Part shown: in pieces, positions 20,566 to 29,126 of the stretch | How the letters are laid out: every line of letters starts with the position of its first letter | How positions within the stretch are numbered: position 1 is the first letter of the stretch | NCBI RefSeq assembly: GCF_001908025.1 | Contig: NZ_MQMG01000046.1 | Coordinates: forward strand, 1 to 32,417 | Direction: 5' to 3' | DNA: 32,417 bases | From: Geobacillus proteiniphilus | GTDB taxonomy: Bacteria; Bacillota; Bacilli; Bacillales; Anoxybacillaceae | The notes under the pieces: model-generated | What the model saw: the letters and a program-made list of their open reading frames with translations, nothing else | The model's database searches: none | What the model was told of the DNA's origin: nothing | Made by a program: the position numbers and the translations under genes

Positions 20566-23241
20566 ATGAATCGTATCGTTAACGTTATCTCATCTCGGCT
20601 TAGTCTCCGTAAACCACAAAAAGAATCATTGGAAATTCTTGCCGAAGTGATTGAACACTTCGGCTTAGATAAACAAAATGATCCACAATCGTTAAAAGAG
20701 AAGTTAGCGGCTGTTAATGCATTATTTCCTAGTGTTACTGATTTTGAACGAGAATTTCCGTCGCTCTGTTTTGCGTTAGCCACTGGCGTCGGTAAAACAC
20801 GTCTGATGGGAGCGTTTATTGCTTACTTACATATGGCAAAAGGAATTCGTAATTTCTTTGTTTTAGCACCTAACTTAACAATTTATGAAAAATTAATCCA
20901 AGATTTTACGCCTAATACACCGAAATATGTGTTTAAGGGGCTTTCAGAGTTTGCTAATAAACAACCGAACATTATTACAGGGGATAACTATGATCAGCAA
21001 GCCCTCTTTTTAGCTGATCCGTTAGCTGTAAACATTAACATCTTCAACATATCTAAGATTAACAGCGAAGTTAGAGGAGGAAAAGCGCCAAGAATTAAAC
21101 GGTTAAGTGAATATTTAGGACAGAGTTATTATGATTATTTAAAATCCCTTCCTGATCTTGTTTTATTAATGGATGAATCGCATCGGTATCGAGCATCAGC
21201 TGGGGTGAAAGCGATCAATGAACTGAACCCGATTCTTGGTCTGGAGTTAACGGCTACGCCGCAAGTGGAAAGCGGAAACAGAACGATACCATTTAAAAAT
21301 ATAATCTATAGCTATCCTTTGTATAAAGCGATGGAAGACGGATATGTGAAAGAGCCAGCTGTAGCGACGAGAGAAAATTTTAATCCAGCAAAATTCGACA
21401 ACGAACGAGAGTTAGAACGTTTAAAATTAGAAGACGGTATCCGTGTCCATGAAGAAACGAAATTAGAGCTAGAGTTGTACGCTCGGGAAAACAACGAAAA
21501 ATTAGTAAAGCCGTTTATTCTTATCGTCGCTCAAGATACGAATCATGCGGAAGAGTTAATGAACATCATTGAAAGTGATGATTTTTTTGAAGGACGCTAT
21601 AAAGGTAAAGTCATTACTGTTCATTCCAACCAGCGTGGCGAAGAAAAGGACGAAACAATTAAGCAATTGCTTGCTCTTGAGGATCCGAATTCAAAAGTGG
21701 AGATTGTCATTCATGTGAACATGTTAAAAGAAGGATGGGACGTAACGAATTTATATACGATTATCCCACTTCGTGCGGCAAACTCCAAAACATTAGTGGA
21801 ACAGTCCATCGGTCGAGGACTTCGTCTCCCATACGGAAAACGGACGGGAGTTCCAGCAGTCGATCGTTTAACGATTATTGCGCATGATAAATTCCAAGAA
21901 ATTATTGATGAGGCGAATAATCCTACTTCTATTATTCGTCGTGGGGTTGTCATCGGTCGTGATGTGGCACAGACAGAGAAAAAAATAGTTACTGTTGAGT
22001 CAAACGTAGAACGTTCATTAATTGATGAACTAGTTGGAACGACGGAATCCACTTCTCCAGAAGACGAAAAGAAAATAGAAATGAAAAGAAACATTGCGGA
22101 AACAATAGTAAAAGCCATTTCTAAGCAGCGCACATTATATAGTTCTAAACAATTAAAAGATCCTGAAGTACAACAGCAAATTGTTAGCGATGTGAAAGGA
22201 ACATACACAGTATCACAGTTGTCTATATTTGAGGAAGAACCTGAAAAAATGATTGAGAGCATGGTTGCAAGAGCAGTTGATGTACTTCCTAATTTGACTA
22301 TGGAAATTCCGAGAATTATCGTGCAACCTACAGGAGAAATCTCGTGGGGGTACCGCGATTTTGATTTAAACTGCGATTTAATTCCAAAATTTCAGCCTGT
22401 TGCTGAAAATATTCTAATTGAACATTTGCGTACACATCAAAGAGAAGTGTTGCGGATTCAAAAAGATACGAATATGACGGAAGAACGTTTAGAAGATTAT
22501 CTTGTCTTTCATCTAATGGATTATCCAGATGTTTCCTATGAAGAACATGCTGAATTGTTGTATAAGTTATCAGGACAGTTAATTAATTATCTTCGAAGTT
22601 ATTTAAAAACGGAAGATGATGTCAAAAATGTAGTAATTTACAATCAAAAACGTTTGGCAGAATTGATTTATAAGCAAATGAAAGAACATTATTATGAAGA
22701 GCAAACGAATTATGAAGTGACTGTTCGAATAGGGTTTGATACGTTAAAAGATACCAGTGTCACTGTAGATGTCAATGAAGAAGTGCGCGATTTTCGCCAA
22801 CCAGTAGCAAATAAAGCGGCGATTCGAAACATGTGTTTTGGCGGATTTAAAAAATGTTTATATCGAACACAAAAATTTGAATCTGATGCGGAGCGAAGAT
22901 TTGCGGTCATTTGCGAAAATGATCCATCCGTTTTAAAATGGCTGAAGCCAACGAAAAACCATATTAAAATTTATTATAATCAAACACAAGCATATATCCC
23001 GGATTTTATTGTAGAAACAGAAGAGAAAATGTATTTATGTGAAATCAAAGCAACAAACAGAATCGAAGAAGATCGAGAAGTAGCGCAGAAAGCACAAGCG
23101 GCTATCACCTGGTGCAAATATGCATCCGATCATGCTCGTCAAAACAACGGAAAAGAATGGGTATATTTATTAATTCCACATGATGATGTAGATTCGAATA
23201 AGACGATTAAGGGATTAGAGGCAGTGTATAGAAAGAATTAA
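20566..23241 (+). CDS. Type III-like restriction helicase-endonuclease (Res)
   Basis: 891 residues. SF2 helicase motifs: ATGVGKTRLMGAF (motif I, about 73-79), LVLLMDESHRYRA (DESH, about 200), LELTATP (about 225), and VEQSIGRGLRLPYG (motif VI, about 410). At the C-terminus IPDFIVETEEKMYLCEIKAT (D812, E826-x-K828) is the PD-(D/E)XK cleavage site. Res proteins translocate or switch on DNA and cut when two unmodified sites are met. The start has GGGGGAAGAGG upstream and follows Mod by 12 nt. It is complete; the bidirectional hairpin at 23254-23300 ends the operon. Confidence 0.93.
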   Translation: MNRIVNVISSRLSLRKPQKESLEILAEVIEHFGLDKQNDPQSLKEKLAAVNALFPSVTDFEREFPSLCFALATGVGKTRLMGAFIAYLHMAKGIRNFFVLAPNLTIYEKLIQDFTPNTPKYVFKGLSEFANKQPNIITGDNYDQQALFLADPLAVNINIFNISKINSEVRGGKAPRIKRLSEYLGQSYYDYLKSLPDLVLLMDESHRYRASAGVKAINELNPILGLELTATPQVESGNRTIPFKNIIYSYPLYKAMEDGYVKEPAVATRENFNPAKFDNERELERLKLEDGIRVHEETKLELELYARENNEKLVKPFILIVAQDTNHAEELMNIIESDDFFEGRYKGKVITVHSNQRGEEKDETIKQLLALEDPNSKVEIVIHVNMLKEGWDVTNLYTIIPLRAANSKTLVEQSIGRGLRLPYGKRTGVPAVDRLTIIAHDKFQEIIDEANNPTSIIRRGVVIGRDVAQTEKKIVTVESNVERSLIDELVGTTESTSPEDEKKIEMKRNIAETIVKAISKQRTLYSSKQLKDPEVQQQIVSDVKGTYTVSQLSIFEEEPEKMIESMVARAVDVLPNLTMEIPRIIVQPTGEISWGYRDFDLNCDLIPKFQPVAENILIEHLRTHQREVLRIQKDTNMTEERLEDYLVFHLMDYPDVSYEEHAELLYKLSGQLINYLRSYLKTEDDVKNVVIYNQKRLAELIYKQMKEHYYEEQTNYEVTVRIGFDTLKDTSVTVDVNEEVRDFRQPVANKAAIRNMCFGGFKKCLYRTQKFESDAERRFAVICENDPSVLKWLKPTKNHIKIYYNQTQAYIPDFIVETEEKMYLCEIKATNRIEEDREVAQKAQAAITWCKYASDHARQNNGKEWVYLLIPHDDVDSNKTIKGLEAVYRKN

Positions 23242-23253
23242 TTTTATTATCTA

Positions 23254-23300
23254 AACAGATAAGCAAGCCAAGCAGCAGGCTTGCCTATCTGTTATTTTTA
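23254..23300. terminator. Bidirectional terminator between res and the dGTPase-like gene
   Basis: AACAGATAAGCAAGCC (23254-23269) and GGCTTGCCTATCTGTT (23278-23293) pair at 15 of 16 positions, followed by ATTTTTAT on the plus strand. Convergent genes end on both sides. Confidence 0.88.
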
Positions 23301-24552
23301 TATTTTCAATGTATTTGGATCTCCAAAGTATTGTTTGTAAAGTTGTTCAGCGTAATGATCTGTCATTCCAGCTATATAATCGCATACAACACGCTTTTTT
23401 GGTTCCCCGTTTTGAATTAAGGCTCGATACTCAGGAGGAAGTAGTCTTTCATATTTGTCATCATTTAAGAGCTCAAACAAGCGATTGACTATCTGGGCTC
23501 CTCTGATTTCATACAACGCTACAGTTGGTTTTTCGATGAGAATCTCCCTTACAGCATTTTTTAATCCGTCCATTAACTTTGCTTTTGTTCGCAATCCTAA
23601 GCCGTATTTAAAGGAGGTGCCTTTCCGTTGACGTTGTTCTTCAGTTAATTCCACTACACCGATGTCTTTAATAAACGTATCGATTAATGTAGAGGTGAGT
23701 GATTTAAATGCAACGTCACCAAACGTCTCACCACAATTTTTATATGCTTGTTGTAATAGTTCTTGAAACTCTTTTCTTAATTCTTCTTTAAGTTGCCCTA
23801 ATACAGCGTCTATCGATAAAATTCCTGATTTTAATCCATCTTCAAGGTCATGAGTGGAGTAGGCGATGTCATCTGCAAGTTCCATAATTTGTGCCTCTAT
23901 CGTTTGGATTTTCATTGTTCCGTTATCTTCTAAATTCTGCTTATTTTCTTTATAAAGAAATTTTTGTTTTTCGATTTGTTTTGGAGATGTGTTATAAACG
24001 CCATATTTGACAACGGAATATAAAGCTGCTTTTGTTAAGTTCAGACCATCATAATGAGAGCTTTTCTTTTCTAATTTGCAAAGAATGCGGAGTGTCTGTG
24101 CATTTCCTTCAAATCCTCCATCGTCTTTCATTAATTTATTTAACTCTTTTTCTGCATAATGACCGAATGGTGGATTGCCAATGTCATGTGCCAAACATGC
24201 CATCGCAACCAATGCCGAGTTTACTTTAACACCTTCATGTTCTATTTTTCTAGAAATGGTTGTTCCGATTTGGCTCACTTCAAGCGAATGAGTAAGACGG
24301 GTGCGATAGTAATCACTTATTTGAGTGCCGAGAAGTTGCATCTTTCCTTGTAATCTTCGAAATGAAGAAGAATGAAGAACACGAGCATAATCTCTTTGAA
24401 ACGGATCTCTCCAACCATCTATTTCGTCTTGTTTAGTGGAGATAAATAAATCTTTATATTGGCGAAATGTGTGAAGTTCATTTTGATTGCTTGCTTGCTA
24501 TTTCTTGTCCCTCTTCAATCATCTTTGAAATATCGATTTGACCAGAACTCAT
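23298..24552 (-). CDS. dGTPase-like HD-domain triphosphohydrolase, frameshifted near the 5' end
   Basis: Two frames make one protein of about 416 residues. The main frame (23298-24481 region) holds FRRLQGKMQLLGTQ, RTRLTHSLEV (first His), AHDIGNPPFGH (HD motif) and LADDIAYSTHDLEDG (last Asp), the signatures of Dgt-type enzymes that cut dNTPs to nucleoside and triphosphate. A separate 24-codon frame starts at ATG 24552 with AGAAGGGGG 8 nt upstream (MSSGQIDISKMIEEGQEIAS) and runs to a stop 4-5 codons past a (TTGC)3 repeat (24487-24498 on plus). Removing one 4-nt unit joins both frames exactly. The ATG at 24341 alone would lose conserved N-terminal residues. Such enzymes can starve phages of dGTP. 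It diverges from the Argonaute gene. Whether this copy is off, phase-variable or a sequencing error is open. Confidence 0.82.
24487..24498 (-). repeat. Tetranucleotide repeat (TTGC)3 at the dGTPase frameshift
   Basis: Three tandem TTGC units (GCAA on the coding strand). Loss of one unit shifts the frame by one and joins the start frame to the catalytic frame; the present three units put them out of frame. Confidence 0.7.
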
Positions 24553-24601
24553 GAAAGAACCCCCTTCTCTTTTCTTAGTATTATCCCCCCCTGTTATTTT
24601 A

Positions 24602-24622
24602 CAACAATTTAAATAATTGTTG
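24602..24622. promoter_or_regulatory. Palindrome in the Argonaute/dGTPase divergent region
   Basis: CAACAATT (24602-24609) and AATTGTTG (24615-24622) form a perfect 8-bp inverted repeat with a 5-bp spacer. On the minus strand TTGTTG inside it lies 16 bp before GATAAT, so it could overlap the -35 box of the dGTPase promoter. No encoded regulator is adjacent. Confidence 0.45.
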
Positions 24623-24716
24623 AAATTTTTATTAAAACCTGGATAATCTTTTAGCCTATTCTTTTTTGTATCTTATTCCTAAGGAGATGTGTTTTTGTGA
24701 ACATAATTCAGATTTT

Positions 24717-24745
24717 TTTTCAAGTCGTTCTATTTCCACTATAAT
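24717..24745 (+). promoter_or_regulatory. Likely promoter of the Argonaute gene
   Basis: TTTTCA (24717-24722), 17-bp spacer, TATAAT (24740-24745) with a perfect -10 box. A second TATAAT at 24761-24766 has no good -35. Confidence 0.45.
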
Positions 24746-24800
24746 TTCAAGAGATGATGATATAATATAGAATGGATCAATTTGGAAAGGCGGTGAGATT

Positions 24801-26933
24801 GTGAACCATTATTATTTTTCTGAATGTAAAGCGGATGAAAAAGCGTCGGATATTGCCATTCATCTTTATACGGTTCCTTTATCTAATCCGCACGAAAAAT
24901 ATTCTTATGCCCATTCGATCGCTTATGAACTGAGAAAGCTAAATTCGTACATAACGGTGGCGGCGCATGGACAGTATATAGCATCGTTTGAAGAGATTTG
25001 TCATTGGGGAGATCATCGTTATATTCAGCACGAACATCGGCCCATTCAATGTTCTTTACCTATGGAAAGAACAATTTTGGAAAGATTATTAAAGAAAGAA
25101 TTAGAGAATCGTTGTAAAAGCAGCTATAAGATGGATAACGACTTATTCCGTTTAGCCAATGAACAGTCTATGCATGTCGGTGAAATTAGCATTCATCCGG
25201 CGATCTATATTTCCTTTTCAGTTGAAGAAAATGGAGATATTTTCGTCGGTTTTGATTATCAGCACCGTTTTGAATATCGAAAAACATTGCAAGATGTGAT
25301 CAATAATGATCCATCGCTTCTCAAAGAAGGAATGGAGGTTGTCGATCCATTTAATAGGCGGGCATACTATTACACTTTTGTGGGGATGGCTGACTATACA
25401 GCCGGGCAAAAAAGTCCGTTTTTACAACAAAGTGTCATTGATTATTACTTAGAAAAAAATGAACTGTGGAAGCTAAAAGGAGTTCATGAAAAAACACCGG
25501 TCGTACATGTAAAAAGCAGAGACGGTCATCTTCTTCCTTATTTGCCCCATTTGCTAAAATTAACTTGTTCATATGAGCAATTGCTGCCATCGATGACGAA
25601 GGAAGTGAATCGCCTGATTAAGCTGTCACCAAATGAAAAAATGTCTAAGCTTTATACAGAAATGTTCCGCTTGCTTAGGCAACAACAAGTGTTGACGTTC
25701 AAAAAAGAAAATGTGCGGGCGGTTAACCTAGGCTATGATGTTAATGAGTTGGATTCCCCGATAATGGAGTTTGGACAAGGATATAAAACAAATGAGATTT
25801 ATAGAGGGCTTAAGCAGTCGGGAGTGTATGAACCGAGCAGTGTAGCCGTCAGTTTTTTCGTCGATCCAGAGCTGAACTATGACCCACAAAAGCGAAAAGA
25901 AGTAGGATGTTTTGTAAAAAAGCTAGAATCAATGTCTGAAGCGCTTGGTGTAAAGCTTAATATTTCCGATCAGCCTCGCCAACTATACGGTCAATTGCCA
26001 AAAGACTTTTTTAAGCAAGATAACCTGTCGTATCATTTGAAATCCATTACTGACCAGTTCCGCGGAACAGTAGTAGTGGTCATTGGAACAGAAGAAAATA
26101 TTGATCGCGCCTACGTTACGATTAAAAAAGAATTTGGCGGAAAAGAAGACTTGATGACGCAATTTGTTGGGTTCACTTCTTCTTTAGTTACGGAAAATAA
26201 TATCTTTCACTACTATAATATTTTGCTGGGGATTTATGCCAAGGCAGGAGTTCAGCCTTGGATCTTGGCCAGCCCGATGCATTCAGATTGCTTCATTGGC
26301 TTGGATGTCAGCCATGAACACGGAAAGCATGCCTCTGGGATCATTCAAGTTATTGGACGCGATGGGAAAATCATTAAACAAAAATCAGTGGCTACAGCGG
26401 AAGCGGGGGAAACCATCGCCAATTCTACAATGGAAGAGATTGTGAATGAAAGCATATACAGCTACGAACAAATATATGGAGCGAAGCCGCGGCATATTAC
26501 TTTTCACCGCGATGGTATTTGTCGGGAGGATCTAGATTTTTTGCAAGCTTATTTGCGATCATTTCAAATTCCTTTTGATTTTGTAGAAATCATAAAAAAA
26601 CCGCGAAGAAGAATGGCTATTTATTCAAATAAAAAATGGGTGACAAAGCAAGGAATATACTATTCAAAAGGAAACACGGCGTATTTATGTGCGACAGATC
26701 CGAGAGAGTCTGTAGGCATGGCTCAACTTGTAAAAATTGTGCAAAAAACGAATGGTCTGTCTGTTCATGAGATTGTTTCTGATGTATATAAGCTATCGTT
26801 TATGCATATTCATTCCATGCTGAAGACACGCTTGCCGATTACGATCCATTACTCCGATTTGAGCTCTACTTTCCATAACCGCGGGTTGATTCACCCGCGT
26901 TCGCAGCATGAACGGGCATTGCCGTTTGTGTGA
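24801..26933 (+). CDS. Prokaryotic Argonaute, long-A type with intact DEDD site
   Basis: 710 residues. N-terminal and PAZ-like regions cover about 1-270 (the segment RDGHLLPYLPHLLKLT marks the PAZ end), linker 2 and MID about 290-490 (AYVTIKKEFG with the Tyr/Lys of the guide 5'-phosphate pocket, then TQFV), and PIWI from about 495. The catalytic tetrad can be placed: D502 (IGLDVSHEHG), E537 (AEAGETIA), D571 (TFHRDG) and D686 (TIHYSDLSS); the spacings 35, 34 and 115 fit active long pAgos. It should be a guide-directed nuclease, most likely DNA-guided against DNA. Start is GTG with AAAGGCGGTGAG upstream. It stands alone on its strand, divergent from the dGTPase-like gene, and a terminator follows. 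A heat-stable enzyme is expected from the host. Confidence 0.96.
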   Translation: MNHYYFSECKADEKASDIAIHLYTVPLSNPHEKYSYAHSIAYELRKLNSYITVAAHGQYIASFEEICHWGDHRYIQHEHRPIQCSLPMERTILERLLKKELENRCKSSYKMDNDLFRLANEQSMHVGEISIHPAIYISFSVEENGDIFVGFDYQHRFEYRKTLQDVINNDPSLLKEGMEVVDPFNRRAYYYTFVGMADYTAGQKSPFLQQSVIDYYLEKNELWKLKGVHEKTPVVHVKSRDGHLLPYLPHLLKLTCSYEQLLPSMTKEVNRLIKLSPNEKMSKLYTEMFRLLRQQQVLTFKKENVRAVNLGYDVNELDSPIMEFGQGYKTNEIYRGLKQSGVYEPSSVAVSFFVDPELNYDPQKRKEVGCFVKKLESMSEALGVKLNISDQPRQLYGQLPKDFFKQDNLSYHLKSITDQFRGTVVVVIGTEENIDRAYVTIKKEFGGKEDLMTQFVGFTSSLVTENNIFHYYNILLGIYAKAGVQPWILASPMHSDCFIGLDVSHEHGKHASGIIQVIGRDGKIIKQKSVATAEAGETIANSTMEEIVNESIYSYEQIYGAKPRHITFHRDGICREDLDFLQAYLRSFQIPFDFVEIIKKPRRRMAIYSNKKWVTKQGIYYSKGNTAYLCATDPRESVGMAQLVKIVQKTNGLSVHEIVSDVYKLSFMHIHSMLKTRLPITIHYSDLSSTFHNRGLIHPRSQHERALPFV

Positions 26934-26987
26934 TATGAAAGGGTTGCTTGCCCGCCACTCTCTAAGGGTTGCTGGGATTTGTAGAAG

Positions 26988-27022
26988 CAGAGAGTCATTG
27001 CTTGGCTCTCTGTTTTTGTTTT
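26988..27022 (+). terminator. Rho-independent terminator after the Argonaute gene
   Basis: Arms CAGAGAG (26988-26994) and CTCTCTG (27006-27012) followed by TTTTTGTTTT. Confidence 0.82.
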
Positions 27023-27090
27023 ATCCCATGCAGGAATTTCGCACATGTTGTCGAATAACGTATGTGAATTTTCACATGTGAGGTGAATGT

Positions 27091-27941
27091 ATGGCTGTTG
27101 ACCATGACCGCTTGTTCAAAGAGTTGATCCAAGCATTTTTTGAAGAGTTTATTCTTCTCTTTTTCCCCGAAATGTACGAGTATATTGATTTTCAGCATTT
27201 GTCCTTTTTATCTGAAGAACTGTTCACCGATGTAACGGCAGGGGAAAAGTATCGCGTCGATCTGTTAGTCGAAACGAAATTAAAAGGGGAAGATGGGCTG
27301 ATCATCGTCCATATCGAAAACCAAAGCTATGTGCAGCCGTCGTTTCCTGAACGGATGTTCATTTACTTCAGCCGCTTGTTTGAAAAATACCGCACGAACA
27401 TCGTTCCGATTGCCGTCTTCAGCTATGATGCCATCCGCGACGAACCCTCTTCGTTTACGCTTCAACTTCCGTTTGGCAGCATCCTTCACTTCCGCTTTTT
27501 CACCATCAAACTACGCAAACAAAATTGGCGCAACTACATTCGCATTGACAACCCGATCACCGCTGCGCTGCTTAGCAAAATGGGGTATACTGAAAGTGAA
27601 CGAATCGAATTGAAAAAACAGTTTTTGCGCATGTTAGTTCGTTTAGAGCTGGATGAAGCAAAGCAGAGGCTGTTAATGGCTTTTTTGAAACATATGTGAA
27701 ATTGTCGGATGAAGAAGAACAACAATTACGAAACGAGGTGAATCAAATGGAAACGAAAGAAAAAGAGCAAGTGTTGGAATTGTTGATTTCGTATGAACAA
27801 AAGGGAAAACGTGAAGGAGCTAAGCAAAAAGAGCGAGAAATGATGCGAAAAATGATTGCAAAAGGAATGAGCATTGCCGATATTGCACATATATTTGACC
27901 TAACGGAAGAAGAAGTTCATAAAAGGGTAAAAGATGAGTAG
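27091..27941 (+). pseudogene. Rpn-family PD-(D/E)XK recombination-promoting nuclease, single-base frameshift
   Basis: The first frame (27091-27699) begins VDHDRLFKELIQAFFEEF and holds the nuclease core: RVDLLVETKL, IVHIENQSY (D...E-x-Q). It ends after AFLKHM. The overlapping frame (to 27941) continues the family's C-terminal part: KLSDEEEQQLRNEV, charged helix, and the HTH-like KGMSIADIAHIFDLTEEEV. One extra T in the run of six at 27681-27686 would join them (AFFETYVKLSDEEE), giving 283 residues, the normal Rpn length. Rpn (transposase_31/YhgA-like) proteins are DNA nucleases promoting recombination, several with anti-phage effects. GAGGTGA precedes the ATG. It could be dead, slippage-expressed, or a read error. 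Confidence 0.82.
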
Positions 27942-28021
27942 GAAGGGGCAGTACTTGGCATCTGCTCGAACGTGATTTTATTTATAAGGATGAAAAGACG
28001 ATTAGAGGATTTAAAGAAATA

Positions 28022-28216
28022 ATGGAGCGCCTTTTGGAACTGGAGAGATACAAGAGAACATTATTAGATGACGAGGATACTTCTTCCGATATATTAATAA
28101 CAATGAAAATAGCAACCATTGAGCAGACATTAAATTATTTGATGGAATACGAACAAGGGAAGTTGCATGAAGAATTTAACCGGGAGCGAGAACGTATACA
28201 TTATGGGAGGAAATAA
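28022..28216 (+). CDS. Short helical frame, probably a 3' gene fragment
   Basis: 64 codons from ATG 28022 (MERLLELERYKRTLLDDEDT...NYLMEYEQGK). No good ribosome binding site precedes it. The frame is open upstream without a normal start to about 27940 and reads sensibly (WHLLERDFIYKDEKTIRGFK), so the visible part may be the tail of a larger lost gene. The charged, helical composition has no motif I recognise. Confidence 0.35.
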   Translation: MERLLELERYKRTLLDDEDTSSDILITMKIATIEQTLNYLMEYEQGKLHEEFNRERERIHYGRK

Positions 28217-28238
28217 AGAGATTTCAAACGATATTTTG

Positions 28239-28349
28239 CATGTGGAGTGAAATGTATAACGATTGACCACGACCGCTTGTTTAAATAAAAAGATGGCACA
28301 GCGTTTTTTAATGGTTTTATTCTTCGCTTTTTCCCGAATATGTATTGGC
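28239..28349 (+). pseudogene. 5' fragment of a second Rpn-family gene
   Basis: About 110 bases align with the region from 27073 on, including the upstream CATGTG(G)AG-TGAA and IDHDRLFK, then GFILRFFPEY. A stop follows the LFK codons and an indel shifts the frame. The rest of the gene is gone. Confidence 0.6.
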
Positions 28350-28380
28350 CTGGTACCTGTTGTTACCCGCTAAAGGAGAA

Positions 28381-28411
28381 AGCTACCCTAAGATGATGGG
28401 GTAGCTTTTTT
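28381..28411 (+). terminator. Rho-independent terminator
   Basis: AGCTACCC (28381-28388) and GGGTAGCT (28399-28406), then TTTTTT. From here to 28563 there is only AT-rich upstream sequence for the next gene. Confidence 0.88.
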
Positions 28412-28563
28412 GTTTCGATTGCCTGAGTTTTCAGACGGTATATTAGGTTAATTATGCATAGGAAATTTGCAAATGATTTTACAATATTCGACAACGTTTT
28501 TCTACAAATATTGGTACAATCGAATTAAATGAGATTTTTGGTTTAGGAATAAGGAAGGGGATC

Positions 28564-29085
28564 ATGATGACAACGATTTGCAAAGCCGATTACTATTACG
28601 GGGCGTTGCTTTCTGCGCTGGTTAATGGGGGGCTGGCGCCTGCACTGTTTGAAAAAGAAAACGATAACCGGCAAATATACGAAGTCACGACGAATAAAGC
28701 GAGTTATATCATTTATACGAAGTACAATACCACTCCATCAGGTTCCAAGGATTTCACTTGGTCCTTTTCGTTTAGCGACAATGAGATCGAAGAAATTACT
28801 AAGATTCATCAGGAAAACAACAAAGAAAAAGAATTTATCTTTGCCTTTATTTGCGGCCAGAAGCAATTAAGCGACTACAATCAAGTCATTGCCATCGTCT
28901 ACTGGGACGAATTTCTCGAATGCGTGGATATCGAAAAAGAACAAGTTCGCGGAACGGCGCGGCTGTCCGTGAAAGCAGTCAAAGGCTCCCCATGGCTGCG
29001 CATTTACGGCAGCAAGCGCGCTGACAGGCTCGATGGGAAAGATAACACGATCAAAATTGAACGAAATCGCCTAGGTAATCTGTAA
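28564..29085 (+). CDS. Unknown protein before the NERD gene
   Basis: 173 residues from ATG 28564 (or the next ATG, 28567) with AAGGAAGGGG upstream. It begins ICKADYYYGALLSALVNGGL and has several predicted beta strands (IYEVTTNKASYIIYTKY, TWSFSFSD, EFIFAFICGQ, VIAIVYWDEFLE), then basic strands ending KIERNRLGNL. No membrane span or signal peptide. I cannot name the family. The alternating alpha/beta layout and its position, 42 nt ahead of a NERD nuclease-like gene, suggest a nucleic-acid-linked role, but no catalytic motif is clear. Confidence 0.65.
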   Translation: MMTTICKADYYYGALLSALVNGGLAPALFEKENDNRQIYEVTTNKASYIIYTKYNTTPSGSKDFTWSFSFSDNEIEEITKIHQENNKEKEFIFAFICGQKQLSDYNQVIAIVYWDEFLECVDIEKEQVRGTARLSVKAVKGSPWLRIYGSKRADRLDGKDNTIKIERNRLGNL

Positions 29086-29126
29086 AGTGGTATGGGGGAT
29101 GTGAAAAGGGAGGGGGGCAGACGAAC

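Noticed and set aside
15953-23241. DISARM or BREX system
   Set aside because: The helicase resembles DrmD, but the hallmark DrmA/DrmB or BrxC/PglZ genes are absent; Mod and Res order fits a type III-like system.
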